From contig NZ_CP015922.1 in assembly GCF_001659725.1 (NCBI RefSeq), positions 62,001 through 126,000 of the forward strand: a stretch of DNA of 64,000 nucleotides, given 5' to 3'. How positions within the stretch are numbered: the first letter of the stretch is position 1; every line of letters starts with the position of its first letter. Of the stretch, positions 1 to 7,809 are shown piece by piece. The notes beneath the pieces are model-generated. The model saw only the letters and a list, made by a program, of their open reading frames with translations. It was not told the origin of the DNA and did not search any database. A program made the translations under genes and the position numbers. Source of the DNA: Polynucleobacter wuianus. GTDB taxonomy: Bacteria > Pseudomonadota > Gammaproteobacteria > Burkholderiales > Burkholderiaceae.

Positions 1-364
1 CACTGGCGTGGCAACACGCGGTAGTTCAGTAGCCTTTGGTGACTTTGGATTGAAGGCCGTTGGCCGTGGTCGTTTGACTGCTCGTCAAATTGAGTCAGCA
101 CGTCGTGCAATGACTCGTCACATTAAACGTGGTGGCCGTATTTGGATTCGCATTTTCCCAGATAAGCCAATTTCACAAAAACCTGCTGAAGTACGTATGG
201 GTAACGGTAAAGGTAATCCAGAGTACTACGTAGCTGAAATTCAACCAGGCAAAGTGCTCTACGAGATGGACGGTGTTGATGAGCAATTGGCGCGCGAAGC
301 TTTCAAGCTTGCTGCTGCTAAGTTGCCTTTGCAGACCACTTTCGTGATTCGCCACTTAGGTTGA
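1..364 (+). CDS. rplP: 50S ribosomal protein L16, 5' end missing
   Basis: Large-subunit protein that helps organise the A-site and peptidyl-transferase region of 23S rRNA. The reading frame is already open at base 2 (codons for T-G-V-A-T-R), and the family normally has about 20 more N-terminal residues, so the gene starts outside the window. The remaining part reads GSSVAFGDFGLKAV and ends in a typical L16 C-terminus with TGA at 362-364. It is the first visible gene of the S10 operon tail. rpmC follows after 14 bases. The GTG at position 8 is an internal valine, not a start. Confidence 0.97.
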   Translation, partial: TGVATRGSSVAFGDFGLKAVGRGRLTARQIESARRAMTRHIKRGGRIWIRIFPDKPISQKPAEVRMGNGKGNPEYYVAEIQPGKVLYEMDGVDEQLAREAFKLAAAKLPLQTTFVIRHLG

Positions 365-378
365 TCGGGATAGAGATT

Positions 379-573
379 ATGAAAAATAAAGAATTAGCAG
401 CTAAAGATCTGACTGCCTTGAACGCAGAATTGACAGAGCTCTTAAAGACAAACTTTAAGCTCCGTATGCAAAAGGGCACTCAGCAACTCACCAATACCAG
501 CCAATTGGGTAAGACTAAGCGCGACATTGCTCGTGTAAAGACTTTTATTGCCCAAAAGACTGCACAGAAATAA
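379..573 (+). CDS. rpmC: 50S ribosomal protein L29
   Basis: Small helical protein at the peptide exit of the large subunit, near the trigger-factor and SRP docking site. It has 64 residues beginning MKNKELAAKDL, the usual length for the family. The frame is open further upstream to a TTG at 361, which overlaps the rplP stop. The ATG at 379, preceded by a GGGATAGAG purine stretch, matches the family start and is preferred. It lies between rplP and rpsQ, as in the S10 operon of most proteobacteria. Confidence 0.96.
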   Translation: MKNKELAAKDLTALNAELTELLKTNFKLRMQKGTQQLTNTSQLGKTKRDIARVKTFIAQKTAQK

Positions 574-585
574 GGAAAAAGGGAT

Positions 586-855
586 ATGACAGAGTTATCT
601 AAACCCTTGCGCCGCACCCTCGTGGGCCGCGTTGTTAGCGACAAAATGCAAAAAACTGTGACGGTCTTGGTTGAGCGTCAAGTGAAGCATCCCGTGATTG
701 GTAAGTACGTTGGCCAGTCCAAAAAGTACCACGCTCATGACGAAGCTGGCACATACAAGATGGGTGATACCGTTGAAATTGCTGAATCTAAGCCAATTTC
801 ACGAACTAAATCTTGGGTTGTGACCCGTTTGGTTGAGGCTTCAAAGGGTATCTAA
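586..855 (+). CDS. rpsQ: 30S ribosomal protein S17
   Basis: Primary 16S rRNA-binding protein with an OB fold. It has 89 residues, with the family segments GRVVSDKMQKTVTV near residue 14 and the conserved KYHAHDE near residue 48. An AAGGAAAAAGGG ribosome site precedes the ATG. It is the last gene of the S10 operon. The 184-base gap that follows, unusually long for this region, is the boundary with the spc operon and contains hairpins. Confidence 0.97.
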   Translation: MTELSKPLRRTLVGRVVSDKMQKTVTVLVERQVKHPVIGKYVGQSKKYHAHDEAGTYKMGDTVEIAESKPISRTKSWVVTRLVEASKGI

Positions 856-865
856 GGTATTTTTA

Positions 866-903
866 AGGGATTTTGGAGAAGTTTCTTCCCAAATCCCTGT
901 TTT
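866..903 (+). terminator. Probable end-of-S10-operon hairpin
   Basis: Outer arms AGGGATTT (866-873) and AAATCCCT (891-898) pair perfectly. The inner part can pair further with a bulge (GGAGAA against TTCTTCC). GTTTT follows at 899-903. The position just after rpsQ fits the S10/spc operon boundary known from E. coli. The T run is short, so it may only attenuate. Confidence 0.5.
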
Positions 904-920
904 ACGTAGTAGAATAGAAG

Positions 921-998
921 GCTTCTCTGGTTTTATTGGAGAAGCAGTGTTTTTCATTAATTCCGGGTTTTAGCTTTCGTTAAAGCCCATAGACGGAA
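921..998 (+). promoter_or_regulatory. Structured leader upstream of rplN
   Basis: Two more hairpins lie between rpsQ and rplN. One is GCTTCTC (921-927) with GAGAAGC (939-945), followed by AGTGTTTTT. The other is a two-part helix: TTCCG (961-965) with CGGAA (994-998), enclosing GGTTTTA (966-972) with TAAAGCC (981-987, one G-U pair). In E. coli the spc promoter lies in this gap. A TAGAAT at 910-915 could be a -10 box, but I see no convincing -35. Whether these are terminators, an attenuator or a ribosomal-protein binding leader is not settled by the sequence. Confidence 0.4.
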
Positions 999-1039
999 CC
1001 AAGACTGTTTGCCTTTGGCCAATAAGTTGGGGATTAGAA

Positions 1040-1408
1040 ATGATACAAACCGAAAGTAGATTGCAGGTCGCCGATAACACAGGCGCCAGTGAAGTTTTGT
1101 GCATCAAGGTATTGGGCGGCTCTAAGCGTCGTTACGCCAGTATCGGTGATGTCATCAAAGTCAGCGTTAAGTCAGCTGCTCCACGTGGCCGTGTAAAAAA
1201 AGGTGATATTTATAACGCTGTTGTTGTGAGAACAGCTAAGGGTGTTCGCCGTCCAGACGGTTCATTGATTAAGTTCGATGCAAACGCTGCGGTATTGCTC
1301 AACGCTAAGTTAGAGCCAATTGGCACACGTATCTTCGGACCAGTGACACGCGAATTGCGTACTGAGAAGTTCATGAAGATCGTTTCTCTCGCCCCCGAAG
1401 TGATTTAA
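1040..1408 (+). CDS. rplN: 50S ribosomal protein L14
   Basis: Universally conserved beta-barrel protein at the subunit interface, forming bridges to 16S rRNA. It has 122 residues and begins MIQTESRLQVADNTGA, the family signature. A GGGGATTAG ribosome site precedes the ATG. It is the first gene of the spc operon and follows the structured 184-base gap. rplX begins 9 bases after its stop. Confidence 0.98.
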   Translation: MIQTESRLQVADNTGASEVLCIKVLGGSKRRYASIGDVIKVSVKSAAPRGRVKKGDIYNAVVVRTAKGVRRPDGSLIKFDANAAVLLNAKLEPIGTRIFGPVTRELRTEKFMKIVSLAPEVI

Positions 1409-1417
1409 GAGGCTGAT

Positions 1418-1726
1418 ATGAAAAAGATTCGTAAAGGTGATTCCGTAGTTCTCTTGACTGGCCGCGATAAAGGCAAGCAAGGAACTGTTACAGCCGTTCT
1501 CGATGAGAAGTTAGTCATCGAAGGCGTGAATATTTATAAAAAGAGCGTTAAGCCAAACCCAGCTGCTGGTGTAACCGGCGGCATGATTGACAAGACTATG
1601 CCTGTTCACATTTCTAATGTGGCTTTGGTTGACGGTAACGGCAAACCATCACGTGTTGGTATCAAACTCGTAGACGGTAAAAAGCAACGTTTCCTCAAAA
1701 CCACTGGCGCGACATTAAGCGCATAA
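1418..1726 (+). CDS. rplX: 50S ribosomal protein L24
   Basis: Assembly-initiator protein of the large subunit with an N-terminal KOW motif (about residues 2-35, KIRKGDSVVLLTGRDKGKQG). Its 102 residues are normal for the family. It sits between rplN and rplE with short spacers, so it belongs to the spc transcript. Confidence 0.97.
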   Translation: MKKIRKGDSVVLLTGRDKGKQGTVTAVLDEKLVIEGVNIYKKSVKPNPAAGVTGGMIDKTMPVHISNVALVDGNGKPSRVGIKLVDGKKQRFLKTTGATLSA

Positions 1727-1742
1727 AGGGCACGGAGAAATT

Positions 1743-2285
1743 ATGAGCACACGTTTTCAAGAACACTATCAAGCTAAAGTTGTTGCTGATTTGATCGCCA
1801 AGTTCGGCTATAAGTCTGCAATGGAAGTTCCGCGCATTACCAAAGTAACCCTGAACATGGGCTTGGGCGATGCAGTGAACGACAAGAAAATTATCGAAAA
1901 TGCAGTTGGCGATTTAACTAAAGTTGCGGGCCAAAAGCCGGTGGTAACTAAAGCGAAAAAAGCGATTGCAGGTTTCAAAATTCGCCAAGGCTATCCAATC
2001 GGCGCCATGGTCACCTTGCGCGGTCAGCGCATGTACGAATTCTTGGACCGTTTCGTTACCGTTGCATTGCCTCGCGTACGTGACTTCCGTGGTATCTCCG
2101 GTAAAGCATTTGACGGCCGTGGTAACTACAACATCGGCGTTAAAGAACAGATCATTTTCCCTGAAATTGAATACGACAAAATTGATGCCCTCCGTGGTCT
2201 CAATATCAGTATTACGACGACTGCTAAAACCGACGAAGAAGCAAAAGCTTTGTTGGCAGCATTCAAATTCCCTTTCCGCAATTAA
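1743..2285 (+). CDS. rplE: 50S ribosomal protein L5
   Basis: 5S rRNA-binding protein of the central protuberance that also contacts P-site tRNA. It has 180 residues. The motifs PRITKVTLNMGLG near residue 30, and FRGISGKAFDGRGNY with IFPEIEYDKID further on, are diagnostic. A CACGGAGAAATT ribosome site precedes ATG. In E. coli the S8 autoregulatory site lies at the start of this cistron. I did not see a clear copy of that structure here. Confidence 0.98.
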   Translation: MSTRFQEHYQAKVVADLIAKFGYKSAMEVPRITKVTLNMGLGDAVNDKKIIENAVGDLTKVAGQKPVVTKAKKAIAGFKIRQGYPIGAMVTLRGQRMYEFLDRFVTVALPRVRDFRGISGKAFDGRGNYNIGVKEQIIFPEIEYDKIDALRGLNISITTTAKTDEEAKALLAAFKFPFRN

Positions 2286-2294
2286 GAGGCTAAC

Positions 2295-2600
2295 GTGGCA
2301 AAACTATCCCTGATTGAGCGCGAGAATAAGCGCGCAAAAACTGTAGAGAAGTACGCTGTAAAGCGTGCCGAACTCAAAGCGATCATTGCTGATCAATCAC
2401 GCAGCGATGAAGAGCGCTATGAAGCTCGCTTGAAGCTACAGGCACTTCCACGTAACGCAAGTCCGATTCGTCAAAGAAATCGTTGTTCATTAACCGGTCG
2501 CCCACGTGGCACATTCCGCAAGTTCGGTTTGGCTCGTAGCAAGATTCGTGAAATCGCCTTTCGCGGCGAAATCCCCGGTTTAACCAAGGCCAGCTGGTAA
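2295..2600 (+). CDS. rpsN: 30S ribosomal protein S14
   Basis: Small-subunit head protein. Its 101 residues, without the paired CxxC zinc ribbons, make it the long zinc-free type. It begins with GTG, preceded by AAGAGG; the family N-terminus AKLSLIERENKR follows directly, so the GTG is the correct start. The conserved C-terminus RCSLTGRPRG, GLARSKIREIA and KASW is present. The GTG lies 9 bases after the rplE stop. Confidence 0.97.
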   Translation: MAKLSLIERENKRAKTVEKYAVKRAELKAIIADQSRSDEERYEARLKLQALPRNASPIRQRNRCSLTGRPRGTFRKFGLARSKIREIAFRGEIPGLTKASW

Positions 2601-2624
2601 GCGGCGAAAGAATTAGGAGAACTC

Positions 2625-3020
2625 ATGAGTATCAGCGATCCAATCGCCGACATGTTGACCCGGATCCGCAATGCGCAAGCAGTGCAGAAGCCCCTGGTCA
2701 CAATGCCGTCGTCAAAAGTTAAAGTAGCTATTGCAAAAGTTTTGCAAGATGAAGGCTATATCGAAAGTTTCGAAATCAAAGGTGAAGCAGCAAAGCCAGT
2801 GCTCCACATTGATCTCAAATACTATGCAGGCCGTCCTGTTATCGAGCGTATCGACCGTGTTTCTACACCAAGTTTACGTATCTATAAAGGCCGCCATGAC
2901 ATTCCAGAAGTAATGAATGGCTTGGGCATTGCAATTATTTCAACCCCTCAAGGCGTAATGACAGACCGTAAAGCACGTGCAACAGGCGTGGGCGGCGAAG
3001 TTATTTGCTACGTAGCTTAA
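2625..3020 (+). CDS. rpsH: 30S ribosomal protein S8
   Basis: Primary 16S rRNA-binding protein of the central domain, and in E. coli the translational repressor of the spc operon. It has 131 residues, starts MSISDPIADMLTRIRNA and ends with the family tail GVGGEVICYVA. A TTAGGAG ribosome site is present. It lies between rpsN and rplF as expected. Confidence 0.98.
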   Translation: MSISDPIADMLTRIRNAQAVQKPLVTMPSSKVKVAIAKVLQDEGYIESFEIKGEAAKPVLHIDLKYYAGRPVIERIDRVSTPSLRIYKGRHDIPEVMNGLGIAIISTPQGVMTDRKARATGVGGEVICYVA

Positions 3021-3030
3021 GGAGCGAAAT

Positions 3031-3564
3031 ATGTCCCGCGTAGGTAAATCACCAATTACAGTTCCAAAGGGCGCTGAAATCAGCATCAATGGTGCAAATA
3101 TTACTGTCAAAGGCCCATTGGGCACATTGACACATAACTTGCATCCGACGGTTGGTTTGAAACAAGAAGATGGTGTATTGACAGTGGTTGTAAACAGCGA
3201 CTCTCCAGAAGCTGGTGCACAGTCAGGTACGGCACGTGCTTTGGTTAACAACATGGTTGTAGGCGTAACTTCAGGCTTTGAACGTAAGCTCAGCTTGGTA
3301 GGTGTTGGTTACCGTGCTCAAGCCCAAGGCGAAACATTGAAGTTGCAACTCGGTTTCTCGCACGACATTATTTACAACCTTCCTAAGGGCGTAAAAGCAG
3401 AGACTCCATCGCAAACTGAAATCATTATTAAAGGCTCCAACAAGCAGCAGGTTGGCCAGGTCGCAGCAGAAGTTCGCGCATATCGTTCACCAGAGCCATA
3501 CAAAGGCAAAGGTGTTCGCTACGTGGATGAGGTTGTGCATCTGAAAGAAACTAAGAAGAAGTAA
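3031..3564 (+). CDS. rplF: 50S ribosomal protein L6
   Basis: Two-domain protein at the factor-binding region, next to the sarcin-ricin loop. It has 177 residues, starts MSRVGKSPITVPKG, and carries the C-terminal signature RSPEPYKGKGVRY. TAAGGAGCG precedes the ATG. It is part of the continuous spc series with a 10-base spacer from rpsH. Confidence 0.98.
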   Translation: MSRVGKSPITVPKGAEISINGANITVKGPLGTLTHNLHPTVGLKQEDGVLTVVVNSDSPEAGAQSGTARALVNNMVVGVTSGFERKLSLVGVGYRAQAQGETLKLQLGFSHDIIYNLPKGVKAETPSQTEIIIKGSNKQQVGQVAAEVRAYRSPEPYKGKGVRYVDEVVHLKETKKK

Positions 3565-3577
3565 GCGAGATTAGAAA

Positions 3578-3931
3578 ATGAATAAAGACGAATCCAGACA
3601 AAGACGTGCTCGGCAGACTCGCATTCGCATTGCTGAAGCTCAAGCAAATCGCTTAACAGTTATCCGTAGCAATTCCCATATTTCTGCACAGGTGTATAGC
3701 CCATGTGGAACCAAAGTTGTAGCAGCTGCTTCAACAATGGAAAAAGATTTGCGCCAAGCGATCAAAAACGGCGGTAACGCTGAAGCGGCAAAACAAATCG
3801 GCAAGTTAGTTGCTGAGCGTGCTGTTAAGGCAGGCATTGTTGATGTTGCTTTTGATCGTTCCGGTCATCGTTACCACGGCCGTATTAAGGCCTTAGCTGA
3901 AGCTGCGCGTGAAGCCGGCCTGAAGTTCTAA
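3578..3931 (+). CDS. rplR: 50S ribosomal protein L18
   Basis: 5S rRNA-binding protein of the central protuberance. It has 117 residues with an Arg-rich start (ESRQRRARQTRIRI) and the conserved DRSGHRYHGRIKALAEAAREAGL near the C-terminus. The spacers to rplF (13 bases) and rpsE (18 bases) are short, and it is in the spc operon. Confidence 0.97.
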   Translation: MNKDESRQRRARQTRIRIAEAQANRLTVIRSNSHISAQVYSPCGTKVVAAASTMEKDLRQAIKNGGNAEAAKQIGKLVAERAVKAGIVDVAFDRSGHRYHGRIKALAEAAREAGLKF

Positions 3932-3949
3932 TAGGGTTTAGGAAAAAAC

Positions 3950-4468
3950 ATGGCAAAAATGCAAACTAAGATGCAAAACGAAGAGCGTGATGATGGTCTT
4001 CGGGAGAAGATGATCGCTGTTAATCGTGTAACTAAAGTGGTTAAGGGTGGCCGTATTCTCGGCTTCGCTGCACTCACTGTAGTTGGCGATGGTGATGGCC
4101 GCATCGGCATGGGTAAAGGCAAATCAAAAGAAGTTCCAGTTGCCGTTCAAAAGGCAATGGACGAAGCCCGTCGCAAGATGATCAAAGTTTCCTTACGTAA
4201 AGGTACTTTGCAACACACCGTTACTGGTCAACATGGCGCATCACGCGTTTTGATTTCTCCAGCTAAAGACGGTACTGGAATTATTGCTGGTGGTCCAATG
4301 CGCGCAATTTTTGACGTAATGGGTGTAACCAATGTGGTTGCTAAGTCACTCGGTTCTACAAACCCGTACAACTTGGTTCGCGCAACGATTGATGGTTTGA
4401 GCAAGATGAGTACTCCTGCTGAGATTGCTGCTAAGCGCGGTAAGTCAGTTGAAGAGATTCTCGGCTAA
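3950..4468 (+). CDS. rpsE: 30S ribosomal protein S5
   Basis: Decoding-fidelity protein between the head and body of the 30S subunit. It has 172 residues. The KH-like N-terminal domain includes VNRVTKVVKGGR and GKGKSKEVPVAVQKA, and the C-terminal domain has the GGPMRAIFDVMGVTNV segment. TTTAGG precedes ATG. It is followed by rpmD in normal order. Confidence 0.98.
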   Translation: MAKMQTKMQNEERDDGLREKMIAVNRVTKVVKGGRILGFAALTVVGDGDGRIGMGKGKSKEVPVAVQKAMDEARRKMIKVSLRKGTLQHTVTGQHGASRVLISPAKDGTGIIAGGPMRAIFDVMGVTNVVAKSLGSTNPYNLVRATIDGLSKMSTPAEIAAKRGKSVEEILG

Positions 4469-4492
4469 GACCAAAAGATTAGGAATCTACAA

Positions 4493-4681
4493 ATGACAAA
4501 ATCAAACTCCAAAGTCAAACTGCAATTAGTGCGCAGCTTGATCGGTACACGCGAAAGCCACCGTGCAACTGTACGTGGCTTAGGCCTCGGTCGTATCAAT
4601 TCAGTTTCTGAATTGGAAGACACTCCAGCTGTTCGCGGCATGATTAATAAAGTTTCTTATCTAGTTAAAGTCATTGGCTAA
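4493..4681 (+). CDS. rpmD: 50S ribosomal protein L30
   Basis: Small alpha-beta protein of the large subunit. It has 62 residues, with VKLQLVRSLIGTRESHRATVR and the C-terminal GMINKVSYLVKV pattern of the family. TTAGGAATC precedes ATG. It sits between rpsE and rplO. Confidence 0.97.
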   Translation: MTKSNSKVKLQLVRSLIGTRESHRATVRGLGLGRINSVSELEDTPAVRGMINKVSYLVKVIG

Positions 4682-4708
4682 TAACTAGCAAGTAAATAGG
4701 CGAAGAAT

Positions 4709-5149
4709 ATGCAACTCAACACAATTAAACCTGCAGAAGGCTCCAAGAAAAACCGTCGTCGCGTAGGTCGTGGCATTGGTTCTGGTCTTGGTAAAACTGC
4801 AGGCCGCGGTCACAAAGGTCAAAAATCTCGTTCCGGTGGATTCCACAAAGTTGGATTCGAAGGCGGTCAGATGCCTATGTATCGTCGTTTGCCAAAACGC
4901 GGTTTCGTGTCTTTGACACGTCGTCACGTTGGTCAAATTACTTTGAACGACTTAGCAAAAATCAACTTGCCAGAAGTGGACTTGTTGGTATTGAAGGCTC
5001 ACGGTTTTGCTGGTGAGCAGATCAATGCAGTTAAGGTTATCAAGACTGGTGAACTCAAGATTGCGGTAACCCTCAAGGGCATCACAGCAACTGCCGGCGC
5101 TAAAGCAGCTATTGAAGCGGCTGGCGGCAAATTGCTTGAGTTGGCTTAA
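4709..5149 (+). CDS. rplO: 50S ribosomal protein L15
   Basis: Late-assembly protein bound deep in 23S rRNA. It has 146 residues with the Gly/Arg/Lys-rich N-terminal extension (KKNRRRVGRGIGSGLGKT, GRGHKGQKSRSGG) and the PMYRRLPKRGF motif. It directly precedes secY, the usual spc arrangement. Confidence 0.98.
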   Translation: MQLNTIKPAEGSKKNRRRVGRGIGSGLGKTAGRGHKGQKSRSGGFHKVGFEGGQMPMYRRLPKRGFVSLTRRHVGQITLNDLAKINLPEVDLLVLKAHGFAGEQINAVKVIKTGELKIAVTLKGITATAGAKAAIEAAGGKLLELA

Positions 5150-5165
5150 TCGGTTTTTATTAGAT

Positions 5166-6503
5166 ATGGCATTAGCACCTACCAATAACGCAAGCACTGC
5201 AGCAGCAGGAGGCAAGTTCGGCGATTTACGTCGTCGCTTGGTTTTCCTGGTGTTGGCTTTGCTCGTTTATCGTTTGGGTGCGCATATTCCTGTTCCTGGT
5301 ATCGATCCAGATCAGTTGGCACAGTTGTTTGCTGGTCAAAAAGACGGCATTTTGGGAATGTTTAACTTGTTCTCAGGTGGCGCTTTATCTCGCTTCACCG
5401 TATTTGCCTTGGGAATCATGCCGTACATTTCTGCATCGATCATCATGCAGTTGATGACGATTGTGGTGCCTGCATTGGAGTCTTTGAAGAAAGAAGGCCA
5501 AGCTGGTCAACGCAAGATTACTCAATACACCCGTTACGGCACTGTCTTCTTGGCGACTTTCCAAGCTTTGGGAATTTCAGTTGCATTGCAAGCTCAACCA
5601 GGTTTGGTTATTAACCCAGGTTTGATGTTTGAATTAAACACAGTGGTTACTTTGGTAACTGGCACGATGTTCTTGATGTGGCTTGGTGAGCAAATTACCG
5701 AGCGTGGCTTGGGTAATGGTATTTCCATCATTATTTTTGGCGGCATCGTTTCCGGCTTACCAAATGCATTAGCAAGCTTGCTAGAGTTGGTTCGTACCGG
5801 CTCAATGAATATTATTTCTGCTCTCTTGATCGTGGTGATCGTAGTAGCAGTAACTTACTTTGTGGTGTTTGTGGAGCGTGGTCAGCGCCGTATCTTGGTG
5901 AACTACGCTAAGCGTCAAGTTGGTAATAAGGTTTATGGCGGTCAGTCTTCATACTTCCCACTGAAATTGAACATGGCAGGCGTAATCCCCCCAATTTTTG
6001 CTTCTTCAATCATTTTGTTCCCTGCAACGATTGCTGGCTGGTTTACGTCAGGCGAGCCAACCAATATGTTCAGTAGAATCATTAAGGACTTAGCTGCAAC
6101 TTTAGCTCCAGGTCAGCCTGTGTACACAATCTTGTACGCAGCTGCGATCATTTTCTTCTGCTTCTTCTATACCGCTTTGGTATTTAACAGCCGTGAGACT
6201 GCTGAGAACTTGAAGAAGAGCGGTGCCTTTGTTCCTGGTATTCGTCCGGGTGACCAAACAGCGCGTTACATCGACAAGATCTTGGTGCGCTTAACTTTGG
6301 CTGGTGCGATTTATATGGTTTTGGTGTGCTTGTTGCCAGAATTTTTAGTGTTGAAGTACAACGTGCCGTTTTATTTCGGCGGTACTTCATTGTTGATTAT
6401 TGTTGTTGTTGCAATGGATTTCATGGCTCAAGTTCAGTCATTCGTGATGCAGCAGCAGTACGGCTCTTTGATGAAAAAAGCCAACTTTAAGATGGGCGCT
6501 TAA
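5166..6503 (+). CDS. secY: Protein translocase channel SecY
   Basis: Core channel of the Sec translocon in the inner membrane, passing unfolded proteins outward with SecE, SecG and SecA. The 445 residues show about ten hydrophobic segments, the early FGDLRRRLVFLVLALLVYRLGAHIPVPG and the cytoplasmic loop GQRRILVNYAKRQVG typical of SecY. The ATG at 5166 is chosen because MALAPTNN gives the family N-terminus. An in-frame ATG at 5112 would overlap rplO by 38 bases. The ribosome site is weak, so translation is probably coupled to rplO, 16 bases upstream. Confidence 0.98.
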   Translation: MALAPTNNASTAAAGGKFGDLRRRLVFLVLALLVYRLGAHIPVPGIDPDQLAQLFAGQKDGILGMFNLFSGGALSRFTVFALGIMPYISASIIMQLMTIVVPALESLKKEGQAGQRKITQYTRYGTVFLATFQALGISVALQAQPGLVINPGLMFELNTVVTLVTGTMFLMWLGEQITERGLGNGISIIIFGGIVSGLPNALASLLELVRTGSMNIISALLIVVIVVAVTYFVVFVERGQRRILVNYAKRQVGNKVYGGQSSYFPLKLNMAGVIPPIFASSIILFPATIAGWFTSGEPTNMFSRIIKDLAATLAPGQPVYTILYAAAIIFFCFFYTALVFNSRETAENLKKSGAFVPGIRPGDQTARYIDKILVRLTLAGAIYMVLVCLLPEFLVLKYNVPFYFGGTSLLIIVVVAMDFMAQVQSFVMQQQYGSLMKKANFKMGA

Positions 6504-6507
6504 CTGA

Positions 6508-6726
6508 ATGTCTAAAGACGATGTAATTCAGATGGCGGGTGAGGTTGTAGAGAATTTGCCGAACGCGATGTTTCGCGTGAAGCTGGAAAACGGACATGTG
6601 GTTCTAGGGCACATTTCTGGAAAGATGCGGATGCACTACATCCGTATTTTGCCGGGAGATAAGGTGACGGTGGAGATGACTCCTTACGACCTTACGCGCG
6701 CCAGAATCATTTTCCGTGCGAAGTAA
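6508..6726 (+). CDS. infA: Translation initiation factor IF-1
   Basis: OB-fold factor that blocks the A site during initiation. Its 72 residues are exactly the family length, with the conserved segments KDDVIQMAGEV, FRVKLENGHVVLGHISGKMR and IRILPGDKVTVE. The ATG lies 4 bases after the secY stop, so translation is likely coupled. infA next to secY and rpmJ is usual in betaproteobacteria. Confidence 0.97.
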   Translation: MSKDDVIQMAGEVVENLPNAMFRVKLENGHVVLGHISGKMRMHYIRILPGDKVTVEMTPYDLTRARIIFRAK

Positions 6727-6760
6727 AGATTAAGTAGTACCTATTTTTAAGAGGTGAGTT

Positions 6761-6877
6761 ATGAAAGTTTTAGCATCCGTTAAGTGTATTTGCAGAAATT
6801 GCAAGATCATTAAGCGCAAACGCGTTGTGCGTGTGATCTGTTCTTCAGACGCACGTCATAAGCAGCGTCAAGGCTGA
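6761..6877 (+). CDS. rpmJ: 50S ribosomal protein L36
   Basis: 38-residue zinc-ribbon protein, last gene of the spc series. It reads MKVLASVKCICRNCK with KRVVRVICSSDARHKQRQG at the C-terminus. The zinc ligands are Cys11, Cys14, Cys27 and His33, so this is the zinc-binding form. An additional Cys9 is present. AAGAGGTGAG is a strong ribosome site. The gene is short and easily missed by length filters. Confidence 0.96.
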   Translation: MKVLASVKCICRNCKIIKRKRVVRVICSSDARHKQRQG

Positions 6878-6901
6878 TCTGGTTAATTAAGAGGAAATCT
6901 C

Positions 6902-7267
6902 ATGGCACGTATCGCTGGGGTAAACATCCCAAATCATCAACATACTGTTATTGGTTTAACAGCAATTTTTGGCATTGGCACAACTCGTGCTCGCAAAATT
7001 TGTCAGACTACAGGTGTTGCAATCGACAAAAAAGTTAAAGATCTTACTGACGCTGACTTGGAAAAGTTACGTGATGAAGTAGGTAAGTTCATCACCGAAG
7101 GTGACCTTCGTCGTGAAGTAACTATGAGCATCAAGCGTTTGATGGACTTAGGTTGCTACCGTGGCGTGCGTCATCGTAAGGGCTTGCCTGTACGTGGTCA
7201 ACGTACCAAGACCAATGCGCGTACCCGTAAGGGCCCACGTAAGTCCGGCATCGCACTGAAGAAATAA
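6902..7267 (+). CDS. rpsM: 30S ribosomal protein S13
   Basis: Head protein that contacts P-site tRNA and bridges to L5. It has 121 residues starting MARIAGVNIPNHQH, with the helix-hairpin-helix region FGIGTTRARKIC and the basic tail GQRTKTNARTRKGPRK. AAGAGGAAATC precedes ATG. It is the first gene of the alpha operon block, 24 bases after rpmJ. Confidence 0.98.
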   Translation: MARIAGVNIPNHQHTVIGLTAIFGIGTTRARKICQTTGVAIDKKVKDLTDADLEKLRDEVGKFITEGDLRREVTMSIKRLMDLGCYRGVRHRKGLPVRGQRTKTNARTRKGPRKSGIALKK

Positions 7268-7285
7268 CCAAGAAAGTTTATTGAC

Positions 7286-7693
7286 ATGGCAAAACAACAA
7301 TCCGCTTCCGCCGCCTCACAGCGCGCTCGTAAGAAGGTTAAAAAGAACGTTGCTGACGGTATTGCACACGTTCACGCTTCTTTTAACAACACCATCATTA
7401 CGATTACTGATCGTCAAGGAAATGCGCTTTCATGGGCAACTTCTGGTGGCCAAGGCTTCAAAGGCTCACGTAAATCAACACCTTTTGCTGCTCAGGTAGC
7501 CGCAGAAGTTGCTGGTAAGACAGCTATTGAATGCGGTATCAAGAACTTGGAAGTTCAGATCAAAGGCCCAGGCCCAGGTCGTGAATCAGCAGTTCGTGCA
7601 TTGAACTCATTGGGCATCAAGATCACTGAAATTCAAGACGTAACTCCAGTTCCACACAATGGTTGCCGTCCTCCTAAGCGTCGTCGTATCTAA
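7286..7693 (+). CDS. rpsK: 30S ribosomal protein S11
   Basis: Platform protein next to the mRNA exit. It has 135 residues. The signature segments HASFNNTIITITDRQGNALSWA, GPGPGRESAVRAL and the C-terminal PHNGCRPPKRRRI are present. It lies between rpsM and rpsD. The gap to rpsD (116 bases) is longer than the others in this operon and contains two hairpins. Confidence 0.98.
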   Translation: MAKQQSASAASQRARKKVKKNVADGIAHVHASFNNTIITITDRQGNALSWATSGGQGFKGSRKSTPFAAQVAAEVAGKTAIECGIKNLEVQIKGPGPGRESAVRALNSLGIKITEIQDVTPVPHNGCRPPKRRRI

Positions 7694-7743
7694 GCTGGGA
7701 AGTTGGCAGTACAAGTTTTAGTAGTTTTTTATTAAAGCCCACT

Positions 7744-7791
7744 GTTCATCTGATTTAAAGGGTGAACTCACCGCCGGTCGTAAGACTGCGG
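7744..7791 (+). promoter_or_regulatory. Tandem hairpins before rpsD
   Basis: First hairpin: GTTCATC (7744-7750) with GGTGAAC (7761-7767), one G-U pair. Second hairpin: CCGCCGGTC (7771-7779) and GACTGCGG (7784-7791) form an 8-pair stem with one bulged C and a GUAA (GNRA-type) tetraloop. They end 18 bases before the rpsD GTG. In E. coli, S4 represses its own operon by binding a leader structure upstream of rpsM. Here the structure lies directly before rpsD. A regulatory role is inference. Confidence 0.4.
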
Positions 7792-7809
7792 CAAAGAAAG
7801 GAAAGCATC

